DNA from: Halomonas sp. BDJS001
GTDB taxonomy: Bacteria; Pseudomonadota; Gammaproteobacteria; Pseudomonadales; Halomonadaceae
Reading direction: 5' to 3'
Assembly (NCBI RefSeq): GCF_026104355.1
Contig: NZ_CP110535.1
Span: 2,418,001 to 2,482,000, forward strand
DNA length: 64,000 nucleotides
Shown here: positions 1 through 9,028 of the stretch, piece by piece
How positions within the stretch are numbered: the stretch's first letter is position 1
Layout of the letters: each line of letters begins with the position of its first letter
Notes under the pieces: model-generated
Told to the model about the DNA's origin: nothing
The model's input: the letters and a program-made list of their open reading frames with translations, nothing else
Database searches by the model: none
Position numbers and translations under genes: made by a program

Positions 1-1144
1 CCATTGCCGACCAACCAAAGATCGCAAACCAAACCAACGTGAAGATGGAGGGGGCGAAAAGCACGCCAAGGACGAACTCGCGAATCGTACGCCCGCGTGA
101 AATGCGCGCTACAAAGATGCCGATAAAGGGCGACCACGTTACCGTCCAGGCCCAATAGAAGACTGTCCAGCTACCCTGCCACCCCCAGGCACCGCCCTCT
201 CTGGAGTAGCTTGCAAGCGTGTCATTCCAGAACGCCATCGGCAGCAGGTTCGTTATATAGAGGCCGAAGGTTTCGACCACCGCCCGCAAAAGGAAAACGG
301 TCGAACCGGTAAAGAGCACAAACAGCAACAGGCCAACGGCCATGGCGATATTGATATTGGAGAGGCGCTTCACGCCTGAATCGAGCCCCGCGACAATCGA
401 CCCCACGGCGACAGAGGTGAGTATGGCGATAATGATGACTTTGGTGATAACGGCATCTGGAATATCAAACAGTTCCGTTAGCCCCGCGTTGATCTGTTGG
501 GTACCCAAGCCGATAGAGACGGCCACCCCAAACAGCGTGCCCAGTATCGCGAAGACATCAAGGGATTTGCCCAGCGGCCCGTAAATGCGCTCACCTAGCA
601 GCGGATAAAATACTGAACTAAAGCGCATCGGCAAGTTGTAGCGATAGATGAAGTACGCAAACGCCAACCCTGGCATCGTGAAAATCGCCCAGGTATGCAG
701 CCCCAGATGATAGATCGAAAAACTCATGGCATCGTCGGCGGCTTCCACAGAGAAAGGCACAACATCCGGCCTGGGTGGGTTAGAAAAGTGGGAAATAGGC
801 TCCGCCACCCCCCAGAACATCAACACCGTTCCGATTCCCCCCGCGAACAGCATGGTGAACCAGGAAATATTGTCGTAGGCTGGCTTTGCATCATTGCCGC
901 CCAAACGGATCGCCCCGTAACGGCTAAGCGCAGCCCACAGCAGAAAGGCCACCCAGCTCGTCACCCCTAAAATAAAGAACCAGCCAAGGTTGGTAACGAT
1001 CCACTCCCGCCCTGCACCAAAGGCCTCCCCTATGGGGCCCGGCGCAATCAGCAGCACCACAAGAAAAAGGATCATGATCCCTGCGGACGTAAAAAAAATA
1101 GTGGGATCCGTCTTGAGACCCAGTTTCCTCGCTAGTGCATCCAT
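1..1144 (-). CDS. BCCT family osmolyte transporter (partial, C-terminus outside window)
   Basis: A secondary transporter of the betaine/carnitine/choline family in the inner membrane, expected to import glycine betaine or a related compatible solute with Na+ or H+. The 381 visible codons start MDALARKLGLKTDPTIFF and contain the family stretch around 'GTVLMFWGVAEPISHF' and, later, 'WAWTVTWSPFIGIFVARISRG', with many hydrophobic helices. The ATG is preceded by a strong AGGGGAGGA ribosome site. The frame stays open to base 1, so roughly the last quarter of a normal ~500-660 residue protein is missing from view. It is divergent from the DUF1538 operon, about 280 bases apart. Substrate cannot be told from sequence alone. 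Confidence 0.9.
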   Translation of the reverse strand, partial: MDALARKLGLKTDPTIFFTSAGIMILFLVVLLIAPGPIGEAFGAGREWIVTNLGWFFILGVTSWVAFLLWAALSRYGAIRLGGNDAKPAYDNISWFTMLFAGGIGTVLMFWGVAEPISHFSNPPRPDVVPFSVEAADDAMSFSIYHLGLHTWAIFTMPGLAFAYFIYRYNLPMRFSSVFYPLLGERIYGPLGKSLDVFAILGTLFGVAVSIGLGTQQINAGLTELFDIPDAVITKVIIIAILTSVAVGSIVAGLDSGVKRLSNINIAMAVGLLLFVLFTGSTVFLLRAVVETFGLYITNLLPMAFWNDTLASYSREGGAWGWQGSWTVFYWAWTVTWSPFIGIFVARISRGRTIREFVLGVLFAPSIFTLVWFAIFGWSAM

Positions 1145-1427
1145 TATTATTCCTCCCCTGTCGTTCCAACAACATAGGAGTCATTGGCCGATAACGCCAA
1201 GGCGTCAGCGAACCTGGTTTTTCACTACGAAGGCTCCACCGCTTGACCATAGGCACGTACGTGCGAGATTAACGCCCACAATATAAGTGATGGTTGCTTA
1301 GATAGGGGAAGTCACCGAGTCTGATCGTCTCTGACTCAAGTCATCTTCAGTGGGCTTTAACATGCTATTGTTTAGCTACCTGATACACCACAGGCACACA
1401 AGCTCATCGCTAACAGAGAGGTACTCA

Positions 1428-2915
1428 GTGTTCTACGTTCGCGCTTTCGGCCAATCGTTGTTACACGCCTTGAAAAATTTGTTGCCGATTGTGGCGGTCG
1501 TGGTGTTTTTCCAATTGGTCGTACTTCAACAAGCGCCTGAAAATACGCTGAGCATGGCAGTCGGTTTGTTAATCGTGGCGGTAGGCGTTGCGCTGTTTCT
1601 TCAGGGCCTTGAGTTGAGCATCTTTCCGGTCGGCAAAAGTTTGTCCAATCAATTTGCCAAAAGAGGCTCGGTGCCGATTCTACTGGCGTTTGGGTTTGCG
1701 ATGGGATTTTCTGCTGTGGTCGCCGAGCCGGCGCTAATTGCGGTCGCTCAGCAAGCCCAGGATATTAGCGCTGGCAAAATTGATGCACTCACACTCCGCT
1801 TGCTGGTTGCCATCTCCGTCGGCATGGTCATTGCGCTGGGGGTTTTCCGTATTATCATCGGCTACCCTCTGCACTGGTTTATGATCATAGGCTATATCAC
1901 GGTTGTCATTGTCACCTGGTTTGCCCCGGAAGAAATCATTGGCCTGGCCTATGACTCAGGGGGTGTTACCACCAATATTGTCACGGTTCCCCTGATTGCT
2001 GCCCTGGGGATTGGCCTGGCCGCGTCCATCCGCGGCCGAAACCCGTTGACCGATGGTTTTGGATTGGTTGCATTGGCCGTCATGGTGCCGATGATCACCG
2101 TGCAGCTCTACGGCATTATCGTCTACAGCGGCGAGGGCTTAGACGATGTTCAGGTGTTGGCTCCAAAGAGTGAAGGTAACGCAATTTCCGGCGCGCTTAA
2201 AATGCTGTTGGAACTGGCTGAGATGTTGCGAGACGTGCTGCCCATCATACTAACCATCCTATTCTTCCAATACATTGTGCTGCGGCGCGGACTCTCTAAC
2301 CCTCGCAAAATAGTGTTTGGCTTTGTGCTGGTCATTTTTGGGCTCTACGCCTTTGTGGTGGGCCTCAAAATGGGGCTTTTCCCGATCGGCACCAGCATGG
2401 CCGAACAACTCATCGAGCTGGAACGCTTCGGCTTTATTTATCTATTTGCCTTTATGATTGGGTTTGCTACCACCATGGCCGAACCAGCGTTGCTGGCGGT
2501 GGGTAAGCAAGCAGAAGAAGCTGCCGCAGGGCGGATTAACGGCAACGCTATTCGACTGCTGGTTGCCCTTGGCGTGGCCCTTGGCATCAGCATTGGAGTG
2601 CACCGCATCATTGTCGGTGGCTCAATGCATTACTACATCATAGGCGGCTACACACTAGTGATCATCCTGACCGCGCTAGCGCCTAAATATATCGTTGCCC
2701 TGGCTTACGACTTGGGAGGAGTCACTACCTCTGAGGTCACCGTGCCGCTGGTAACCGCGCTGGGCATTGGTTTAGCCGCCAATATTGAGGGCCGCAGCGT
2801 CCTGATTGACGGTTTCGGGCTGATTGCTTTCGCGTCTATTTTCCCTATTGTTACCGTTATGACCTATGCCATTGTGATGCATTGGTGGACAAATCGCAGA
2901 GAGGTGCACTCATGA
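1428..2915 (+). CDS. DUF1538 family membrane protein, two tandem repeats
   Basis: A polytopic inner-membrane protein of 495 residues, likely a transporter or channel of unknown substrate. It is an internal duplication: each half carries an 'AEPAL' motif (VVAEPALIAVAQQAQ and TMAEPALLAVGKQAEE) and a 'GGVTT..VTVPL..ALGIGLA' motif, the second copy of each about 250 residues after the first. The GTG start at 1428 is chosen because AGAGAGG lies 6 bases upstream; an ATG at 1350 is in frame but has no ribosome site and would add hydrophilic sequence. Its stop overlaps the start of the PII-like gene (ATGA), so the two are probably translationally coupled. Family identity is fairly sure; the job is inferred from topology and neighbours. 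Confidence 0.85.
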   Translation: MFYVRAFGQSLLHALKNLLPIVAVVVFFQLVVLQQAPENTLSMAVGLLIVAVGVALFLQGLELSIFPVGKSLSNQFAKRGSVPILLAFGFAMGFSAVVAEPALIAVAQQAQDISAGKIDALTLRLLVAISVGMVIALGVFRIIIGYPLHWFMIIGYITVVIVTWFAPEEIIGLAYDSGGVTTNIVTVPLIAALGIGLAASIRGRNPLTDGFGLVALAVMVPMITVQLYGIIVYSGEGLDDVQVLAPKSEGNAISGALKMLLELAEMLRDVLPIILTILFFQYIVLRRGLSNPRKIVFGFVLVIFGLYAFVVGLKMGLFPIGTSMAEQLIELERFGFIYLFAFMIGFATTMAEPALLAVGKQAEEAAAGRINGNAIRLLVALGVALGISIGVHRIIVGGSMHYYIIGGYTLVIILTALAPKYIVALAYDLGGVTTSEVTVPLVTALGIGLAANIEGRSVLIDGFGLIAFASIFPIVTVMTYAIVMHWWTNRREVHS

Positions 2916-3262
2916 AGTTTTCCGTTCTCGTTGCCATTGTTCCGGAAGATCAGGAACAGGAATGCATCGATTCCGCCCGTGATCTTGGCGCCGGGGGCAT
3001 TACCGTGATGACAGGTCGTGGCATAAGCAATACCGCTAAGAAAACCTTTTTCGGGCTTACCTACGACGGTAGCCAGAGCGTTCTGGTAATGGTGCTCGAA
3101 AAAAGCCTGTCACTGCAAATTCTAAAAGCCATCCAACAGCTACTGATGCCCCAGGAAAACGACTCTCAGGGGCTGGTGTTTACCTTTCCGCTAGAGCATC
3201 TCGGCGGCATTGACGTATCCCAGTTCCATAAATTTGAACAACACTTGAAAGAGAATATTTGA
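2912..3262 (+). CDS. PII-like (GlnB-fold) signalling protein
   Basis: A 116-residue small protein with the shape of the PII superfamily: hydrophobic first strand MKFSVLVAIVPED, a helix, then 'GAGGITVMTGRG' matching the second-strand region before the T-loop. The T-loop appears short and lacks the uridylylated Tyr context of GlnB/GlnK, so it belongs to the PII-like rather than canonical nitrogen group. PII-like proteins sense small molecules such as nucleotides or bicarbonate and usually bind the transporter encoded next door. Here the start overlaps the DUF1538 stop by 4 bases and the CBS gene follows at 12 bases, so regulation of the DUF1538 protein is the natural inference. An in-frame upstream start at 2882 exists but lies inside the DUF1538 gene. 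Confidence 0.75.
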   Translation: MKFSVLVAIVPEDQEQECIDSARDLGAGGITVMTGRGISNTAKKTFFGLTYDGSQSVLVMVLEKSLSLQILKAIQQLLMPQENDSQGLVFTFPLEHLGGIDVSQFHKFEQHLKENI

Positions 3263-3274
3263 GGAGCTTCAGTG

Positions 3275-3664
3275 ATGAAACTGGTCAAGGATGTGATGGT
3301 TAGCGATGTAGCTTGCGTTTCCCCCTTTGCTAAACTTCGGGAAGCGCTAAGCTTGATGAAGAAGCACAACGTAAAATCGTTGGTTGTTGAGAAGCAGCAT
3401 CCCAACGATGCCTATGGGCTTATCACCTACACCAATATTCTTAAAACAGTGGTGGCTGAGGAAGGCGATATCGACCTTCTTAACGTCTATGACGCCTGCG
3501 CCAAACCAGCGCTGTCGGTCGGCAAAAGCCTGTCAGTACGGCAGGTAGCAGCAATGATGACCGAACACCGGGTAAAGCGCATTTTGGTACTGGAAGACAA
3601 CGACCTGCTAGGTTTTGTCACCATGGACGATATCATGGCGGTCTTGCTGGAACAGGTAGAGTAG
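3275..3664 (+). CDS. Two-CBS-domain protein
   Basis: A 129-residue stand-alone Bateman module: two CBS domains at about residues 6-62 and 68-126, recognisable from 'VKDVMVSDVACVSP', 'YGLITYTNILK', 'VRQVAAMMTEHRVKRILVL' and 'LLGFVTMDDIMAVL'. CBS pairs bind adenine nucleotides or S-adenosyl compounds and often gate transporters. The ATG at 3275 has GAGGAG 8 bases upstream; a GTG at 3272 directly before it is also possible. Third gene of the DUF1538 operon. With the PII-like protein it gives the transporter two separate small-molecule sensors; this role is inference. Confidence 0.85.
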   Translation: MKLVKDVMVSDVACVSPFAKLREALSLMKKHNVKSLVVEKQHPNDAYGLITYTNILKTVVAEEGDIDLLNVYDACAKPALSVGKSLSVRQVAAMMTEHRVKRILVLEDNDLLGFVTMDDIMAVLLEQVE

Positions 3665-3696
3665 TCGCGAAATACTTAAATGGAAAAGCCAAAAAA

Positions 3697-3750
3697 GGCG
3701 CTGCTACCAGCATCAGGGTGTTGAGACCGCCTGATACTAATAAAAGCGCC
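3697..3750. terminator. Possible hairpin between convergent genes
   Basis: Nested inverted repeats: ggcgct (3697-3702) with agcgcc (3745-3750), and inside them atcagg (3712-3717) with cctgat (3730-3735). It sits between the convergent CBS and ATP-grasp genes, with A-runs on the left that would be a T-tract on the minus strand. Stems are short, so this is only a weak terminator candidate. Confidence 0.3.
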
Positions 3751-3779
3751 CAGGGTTCAGCTTACTGCATTAACCAAGG

Positions 3780-5087
3780 TTAGACGTAAAAGTCCAGATC
3801 CTCTTGGGCTTTCAGCAGATCGCGCATTTTGATGGGGTCGTCACCAAAGAAGAAGATCAGGCCCCAGTGTGTTCCGAAGGCTGACCGGTCAGGCACTGTC
3901 TCTTCAGCGGGGGCGACCAGTTCATGTGACTCGAAGTATGGGTGATTAATCGTTTCTTCGGGCATTTCCAGCTTACTGACCACACGACGGCGTGGATACA
4001 CGCCAAAGCAGCCTGCATACCCCTTAGCATCGACCACTTCTTTGGGGAAGAAGGCAGCCACCTCCTCTTTGGTACTTTTCGGATCGAACACCAGCATCGA
4101 TGCCTGATAAGCGTTAAATCCGTAGGCCTTCTCAATCAGCTCAAACGCTTTAAAACCGGGGGGGCGGTAAGCAACCTCGCCAAAGTACATTTCACCGTCA
4201 GCCGTCACGAAGTACTCGGGATGAATCAAGCCAAACTGGATATCGAAGGTTTTGATCAGCAACTCGATCTGCTTGGTAATCGCATTGCGCCAGCTCTCGA
4301 GCTCTGCGGTTGCGGGTACAAATACTGAGTAGCCTAACGTTACATATTCCGAAATGTTCAGAAACTGAATTTTTCCATCGTGTATCCAGGCTTCAACGGC
4401 AAACTCCCATCCGCTCAAGTGGCTTTCCATCAGCAGCGGATACTCTTCATCCGGGATGTTATCGATCTCTTCTATTGTGCGAATCATGCGGTGGCCAAGA
4501 CAACCGGCCTTGTCGAACGCTTTGACGTGAATCGGGTCATCCGGATCACCATCCAGTTTAAGCAACGTCTGATTGACGCGCTTCATAAAGCGGACAACAT
4601 CCTCTTTCTCGTGCGCCTCTTCGAATATCCCGACGCGTATACCACCCAACTGCGCGCGGCGCTTCATCAATGCCTTGTCGCGGAACAGAATGGACTGCCC
4701 GAACATGCGTGGGCTGTCGAGGAGAACAGAGTTGATCGCGCCCGACCACTCAACGGTTTCTTCAAACAGCGGGATGGCAACATCAACCCCCTCTTCCTTC
4801 AACCGTACAGCAATTTCCATGGAGCGATCATTCAGACGAATAAAGTCCCATGGAATAAAAGGAATATTATTAGCGGTGCAGAAATCTGCTGCCCACTCGG
4901 GCGCCACAACGATGTAACGACGGTCAAATTTTTGCGCCGCCTTGATCGCATTGATGCTCCAGCCCAATAGAGCGATATAACCTTTGTTTGGATCTTTGGG
5001 AGTCTCCGTACCTTTGACCGAGTCCATTTCCGGATCACGCCAAGCCGCTACTGCTTCGGGCATTTGCTTTTCTGATGATATCGACAT
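3780..5087 (-). CDS. ATP-grasp domain protein
   Basis: A 435-residue cytoplasmic protein with an ATP-grasp fold: an N-terminal Rossmann-like lobe ('GYIALLGWSINAIKAAQKF'), then the ATP-grasp core with 'LLMESHLSGWEFAVEAWI' and 'QFGLIHPEYFV..DGEMYFGEVAYRPPG', where the conserved acidic and Asn/Arg-type metal-binding positions are expected. Such enzymes ligate a carboxylate to an amine or thiol through an acylphosphate, in the manner of biotin carboxylase or D-Ala ligase; the substrates are not evident. The ATG at 5087 is chosen over an upstream one at 5159 because AGGAGG precedes it at the right distance. It stands alone, convergent with the DUF1538 operon. Confidence 0.8.
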   Translation of the reverse strand: MSISSEKQMPEAVAAWRDPEMDSVKGTETPKDPNKGYIALLGWSINAIKAAQKFDRRYIVVAPEWAADFCTANNIPFIPWDFIRLNDRSMEIAVRLKEEGVDVAIPLFEETVEWSGAINSVLLDSPRMFGQSILFRDKALMKRRAQLGGIRVGIFEEAHEKEDVVRFMKRVNQTLLKLDGDPDDPIHVKAFDKAGCLGHRMIRTIEEIDNIPDEEYPLLMESHLSGWEFAVEAWIHDGKIQFLNISEYVTLGYSVFVPATAELESWRNAITKQIELLIKTFDIQFGLIHPEYFVTADGEMYFGEVAYRPPGFKAFELIEKAYGFNAYQASMLVFDPKSTKEEVAAFFPKEVVDAKGYAGCFGVYPRRRVVSKLEMPEETINHPYFESHELVAPAEETVPDRSAFGTHWGLIFFFGDDPIKMRDLLKAQEDLDFYV

Positions 5088-5537
5088 TCGATGTCCTCCT
5101 TGCTGGCTGACCCAAATTGACTGGGCTGAGATTGGAGCGCACCAAGTGAACTGAGCCACGGTCAGTTGTGTGCAGGAGCGATTATTGAGTAAGCCAGCAT
5201 TAGGAAAGTTTTTAGCGCACCCGTGTAACTAAGTTAGTCGATCCAGTTACATATGGCAATTAAACTGTAGAGTTTTTGTGAAATTGTTGTAGAGGTTATC
5301 TCACTGTTAGATTGAAATACTTTCTAAAGCGCTATTGATCGGCAACCATTCTAAAGCCTCAAGCGGCGGGCCTGTTAAACGCTTGCTCAGCCTACGAACC
5401 CTTGGCTACCAATACCGGTAAGATTAAATAGCAGTTCACAGTCAGCGCCCTGCCGTTGCACAACGGGTGCTTAGCGTCCCAACCTCGGTTACTCTACACT
5501 TCTGTTTGCGCTCCATGACTGAAGGATAGCCATATCT
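5088..5537. other. Intergenic region, no gene seen
   Basis: About 450 bases, AT-richer than the flanking genes, between the divergent ATP-grasp and XpaC-like genes. It should hold the promoters of both. I see no RNA gene, repeat or clear hairpin. Confidence 0.5.
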
Positions 5538-6479
5538 ATGTTGGGATTCCTGCAGGGATTTTCCTATGGCCTGTTTATGACCTGCCTGCCCTGGCTACTG
5601 GTCGGCCTGTTCAATCCTGGCTTGGCGGTTCCAGTGATGGCGCCCAGTCGCCTCCAGGTGATCGCCCGCTATTGCTTGGTAGTCCCTTCCATCAGCATGC
5701 TGCTGTGGCTGACCTCCCTATGGGGTGGGTTCAGCCCTAGCCTGTTTGGTTGGCTTACAGGCCTTGTTGCCATTCCTGTGGCACTCCCCGCCGAGCGAAC
5801 GCTACGCGGCTGGCTGTCCCGCCGTCGCCAGCGTCGCCATGAGGCCCAAAGAGAGGCTGAAGCACAGCGTCGCCGTGCTCAGGAAGAACGCAATGCCTTT
5901 GAAGCGGGCGTCCTGGTGCTCGATCCCGCAAGACCACCCGAGGGAGCCAACGATTTGGTATTGGCCATGTGCCGGGTAAAGCAGCGCCTACTCGACGTCC
6001 AGCGCCCCGATCTAGCGATCCTCTCCGATCGGCTCTACAGCCGCTATCGTCACGTGATGGACGTACTGGGTGAGCGGTTCCACACTGGAGAACTGGCCTT
6101 CGAACGTTCGCAAGGGCTGGTCACTCAAGTGTGCTTTGGCGCGGTTGATACATTGACAACCATGGCGTCACAGGCACGCGGAGTGGTGAGTGTGGATGGC
6201 AACTACGTGAGAAGTCGGCTGGAGCGGGAGGGCAAACGGTTAAGCGATGAGGAACGGGCCGCCCTGGTGCGGCGCCTTGATCTGCTCGTGGAGACCGAAC
6301 ATAGCCTGAATAAACTCTCCGCCCGCATCGAGTCCGCCCTGACCGTCCTCGACGATACCGCTGTTTCCATGGCCCGTATCGAGACGGCCCGTCCCCAGGC
6401 GTCGGTCACCACTGAGAAAGCGCTGGAGGATCTGCGCCTCTTTGTAGAAGGCGCCGAGCGTTATGCACGCAAGGAGTAA
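5538..6479 (+). CDS. XpaC-like membrane/coiled-coil protein
   Basis: 313 residues: two hydrophobic segments near the N-terminus (about residues 8-30 and 45-80), a very basic Arg-rich stretch with 'RRRQRRHEAQREAEAQRRR' (about 95-115), then a long helical domain. The order of this gene directly before a TelA family gene is the known XpaC-TelA pairing found with tellurite and envelope-stress loci, which is the main reason for the call; the sequence itself is only loosely XpaC-like. Start: ATG 5538 with GAAGGA 11 bases upstream. Probably membrane-bound with the coiled coil in the cytoplasm. Biochemical activity unknown. Confidence 0.55.
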   Translation: MLGFLQGFSYGLFMTCLPWLLVGLFNPGLAVPVMAPSRLQVIARYCLVVPSISMLLWLTSLWGGFSPSLFGWLTGLVAIPVALPAERTLRGWLSRRRQRRHEAQREAEAQRRRAQEERNAFEAGVLVLDPARPPEGANDLVLAMCRVKQRLLDVQRPDLAILSDRLYSRYRHVMDVLGERFHTGELAFERSQGLVTQVCFGAVDTLTTMASQARGVVSVDGNYVRSRLEREGKRLSDEERAALVRRLDLLVETEHSLNKLSARIESALTVLDDTAVSMARIETARPQASVTTEKALEDLRLFVEGAERYARKE

Positions 6480-6583
6480 TCCAACCTTCATTGCCACCGC
6501 GTAGCTTTCTCTATATTTTTCGTTAATCGTTTACTTTGATAGCGCTTTTTAAATCGCTCATTTTAATAGCTTGGGAGAACTCT

Positions 6584-7819
6584 ATGGCTCAGCAACCTGA
6601 TGACGGACGTCGACTCTCCCTGCCACCGGTGGACGAGATCGCTGATCAGTTGGAAGCCAGACACTTCGCAGCTAGTCAGGCCGATTCGACCGCCACTGAC
6701 GCGCATGGCATAGACCTTGAGATAGATCTTGAAATAGACCCTGAACTTGAAGCCATGGCCGACCGCTTTGTCGAGGATATCCTTGCCGAAGGTGATGAGG
6801 AGTCTACGATTCGCCAGCGCCGTGCCGTTGACGAGATGGGGCTTGAGTTGCAACAGCAGGCAGCCCATCGCAGTGCCATGCTACAAACGCCGCTGCGCAA
6901 GCTGGCCCACCAGGGTGACGAAGGCGGGCCAGTTGCCAAGGCACTGACCGATTTGCGTGGGCGCATGGAAGGGCTCGATCCCGCGCGCCACCGCTTGGCG
7001 CCGACCACGCTGGATCGCGTTCTGGCGGTCATTCCCGGCCTCGACAGTCGTCTGCAGCGCTACTTTCGCAAGTTCGAGAATACCCAACAAGCGCTTGACG
7101 CGATCATCGAAGATCTGGAAAGCGGCCGCGACATGCTACACCGTGACAACCTCACCTTGAACGATGACCAGCAGGCGTTAACTAAAATACTAGGCGAGCT
7201 GAACCGCCAAATTGCCCTGGGCCGCATAATCGATCGCCGTCTGCAAGATGAAATCGCCGCTCGCGATAGTGATGATCCGCGGCGTCACTTCCTAGAGGAG
7301 GAGTTGCTCTTTCCCCTGCGTCAGCGCATCGTCGACCTACAGCAGCAACTGGCTGTAAGTCAGCAAGGCGTGCTGGCGCTGGAGGTCATCATCCGCAACA
7401 ACCGAGAGTTGATGCGCGGTGTGGACAGGGCGATTAACGTCACCGTCTCGGCGCTCACCGTCGCGGTCACTGTGGCGATGGCGATGGCGAATCAGCGCTT
7501 AGTGCTGGATCGCATCGAAGCCCTTAACACCACCACAGCGCAGATGATTGGCGGCACCGCCAAAGCGCTACGTCAACAAGGCGTGGATATCCAGAAACGG
7601 GCCTCCTCCGCAATGCTCGACATGCAAGTACTCGAGGAGGCGTTCAGGGAGGTAATGGGTGCCATTGACGATCTATCCAGCTACCGGCAAGACGCCCTGC
7701 CCCGTCTGGACGAGCAAATCAACCGCATGGCGGCCCTGGCGAAGCAGGGAAATGCCTCCATTGAGCGTCTTCAAGAAGGTAACAAGTCGCAACCTCAGGA
7801 GGGTCGCGACCCCAGCTGA
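6584..7819 (+). CDS. TelA family toxic-anion resistance protein
   Basis: A 411-residue, mostly alpha-helical soluble protein of the TelA/KlaA family linked to tellurite and other toxic-anion or envelope stress. Visible family traits are an acidic N-terminal third, 'LDRVLAVIPGLDSRLQRYF', 'RDNLTLNDDQQALTKILGELNRQIALG' type helices (around residue 200), 'NRELMRGVDRAINVTVSAL' and a C-terminal coiled coil. Start at 6584 with GGGAG upstream rather than the in-frame ATG at 6536, which has no ribosome site. It follows the XpaC-like gene by 104 bases and is probably co-transcribed. The molecular mechanism of the family is not established. Confidence 0.8.
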   Translation: MAQQPDDGRRLSLPPVDEIADQLEARHFAASQADSTATDAHGIDLEIDLEIDPELEAMADRFVEDILAEGDEESTIRQRRAVDEMGLELQQQAAHRSAMLQTPLRKLAHQGDEGGPVAKALTDLRGRMEGLDPARHRLAPTTLDRVLAVIPGLDSRLQRYFRKFENTQQALDAIIEDLESGRDMLHRDNLTLNDDQQALTKILGELNRQIALGRIIDRRLQDEIAARDSDDPRRHFLEEELLFPLRQRIVDLQQQLAVSQQGVLALEVIIRNNRELMRGVDRAINVTVSALTVAVTVAMAMANQRLVLDRIEALNTTTAQMIGGTAKALRQQGVDIQKRASSAMLDMQVLEEAFREVMGAIDDLSSYRQDALPRLDEQINRMAALAKQGNASIERLQEGNKSQPQEGRDPS

Positions 7820-7830
7820 CTGTGGCAGCT

Positions 7831-7868
7831 GATAGCTATTTGAAACGATGATAGCTATTTGAAACGAT
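7831..7868. repeat. Perfect 19-bp tandem duplication
   Basis: gatagctatttgaaacgat occurs twice head to tail (7831-7849 and 7850-7868). The second copy contains the last codons and stop of the minus-strand coiled-coil gene, so the duplication adds a spare copy of that gene's end just past its stop. It lies between two convergent genes. Confidence 0.95.
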
Positions 7869-8142
7869 CAGAGGCGTCCCGGAAGGCTTTGCGCATTAGC
7901 TCCCAAGAGTCTTCCATACCTTGACGGACACTCTCCCAGGCCGCTCCACTGGCATGCTGGAGCTCTTCGAGCCTTTGCTGCGTTTCCGCCTGTCGCTTCT
8001 TGAGCCGCTCGATGTCCTCTTGGTACTTCACCCTCGCCTCGTCGCTCGCCTGACGCGCCTTGGCAGACAACTTATCGATATCAGCATTCCACTCGTCGAG
8101 CCTGGCTTTCATTTCTTCAACGAATTCGTCACGTTGCCGCAT
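7855..8142 (-). CDS. Small coiled-coil protein
   Basis: A 95-residue highly charged protein predicted to be one long helix or coiled coil ('YQEDIERLKKRQAETQQRLEEL'-type heptads over about residues 10-70), ending 'MRKAFRDASDRFK'. No signal peptide or membrane segment. Start at 8142 has GAGGGGAGAA just upstream; the in-frame ATGs near 8178 lack one. Similar small coiled-coil proteins are annotated as general stress proteins, but no function can be read from sequence. Convergent with the TelA gene, 36 bases apart. Confidence 0.7.
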   Translation of the reverse strand: MRQRDEFVEEMKARLDEWNADIDKLSAKARQASDEARVKYQEDIERLKKRQAETQQRLEELQHASGAAWESVRQGMEDSWELMRKAFRDASDRFK

Positions 8143-8330
8143 AGCGTTCTCCCCTCGTGGTAACGGATTTGGCATCAATCTCTGTCTAGACTAGCTGGAA
8201 ACCTAGCCGAATTCATGGTGTTAGTTTTAGGGGTTAGGTCAGGCGCAGGAAGCAAACGGTCTGCTAGCGATACCAGCGCTTAAAATATGTCCTATTTGAA
8301 TAGTTACGGTATTGGCAAGCCGAGCACTCA

Positions 8331-8817
8331 GGCCAAAGAGGAATTGAACGAAGCCATATAACACCGCTATATTGCTGGTTTCTAAACTAAGTATAAGGGG
8401 ACAACGTTGGATAAGGCCGCCTACCACAAGCGTTGGGATCAGCTCGAGCAGATGCAGCGGGAATATAGCAACCTGCCGGAGTCTGGCGTCGAAAATATCG
8501 TAGCACTGCACAAAATGCTGATTAACACCTTTCGGGAGTTTGTCATTGCTTGTTATTGCGACCACTGGCGTGATGCCTACCGAGGTGCTGCACTCCCCCT
8601 CGACGCTGATCGAGACGTGCTAATAGTCCGTGCCATCAAAGCTCACCACTGGACACTAGGCATTGCCTCTAGCCTCACCAACTACGACCTTTCCCTTTCT
8701 CTGGTTGATGAGCTGGCAACGTTCAAAATGACGGAAATGGCCGTTCACGTTTCGTATATGAACCTGCAGGCACTTCCCAAGGGGGAGTATCAATCACTTA
8801 TTCAACCACATGAATAA
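8331..8817 (+). repeat. Left copy of ~487-bp direct repeat
   Basis: This stretch, comprising the gene at 8407 and about 75 bases before it, is repeated with divergence at 24271-24757 in the same orientation. Similarity upstream of the gene is visible over 'accgctatattg..tggt.tctaaacta' and the ribosome site, so the copies are duplications of a unit and not only of a coding region. Confidence 0.85.
8407..8817 (+). CDS. Hypothetical protein, paralogue of the gene at 24347
   Basis: 136 residues, soluble, mostly helical, starting from TTG with AAGGGG upstream (ataaggggacaacgTTG). About 20 substitutions separate it from the copy at 24347; conserved features include 'KRWDQLEQMQREYSNLPESG', 'ACYCDHWRDAYRG' and 'MAVHVSYMNLQALPK'. 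No known domain recognised. Conservation of the frame and the mostly conservative changes suggest both copies are or were functional proteins. The two copies lie near the ends of the prophage-like block. Confidence 0.75.
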   Translation: MDKAAYHKRWDQLEQMQREYSNLPESGVENIVALHKMLINTFREFVIACYCDHWRDAYRGAALPLDADRDVLIVRAIKAHHWTLGIASSLTNYDLSLSLVDELATFKMTEMAVHVSYMNLQALPKGEYQSLIQPHE

Positions 8818-9028
8818 TGGTAGATAGGCGGACAGCACAGGCATTTGGCATCGAAAACGTTCATCTGATAAATATAATCCTCTATGACGATCTATTCGTT
8901 GAGCATTTTCAGTGAGCGAAGCAAGCCAGAATGCCCCCTATTGCTATCAGTATCAGATCAAGGGGGGGCATCATGAAAGAAGCACACTTAAGAGTTTGTT
9001 TACTAGACGGTGGTCATCGGACTGCTAA

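Noticed and set aside
4380..4970. 196-residue plus-strand ORF inside the ATP-grasp gene
   Set aside because: Antisense to a well-supported gene, no domain, no ribosome site, biased composition.
8200..8400. Left attachment site for the prophage
   Set aside because: I searched by eye for a copy of the tRNA-Ser 3' end here and saw none.
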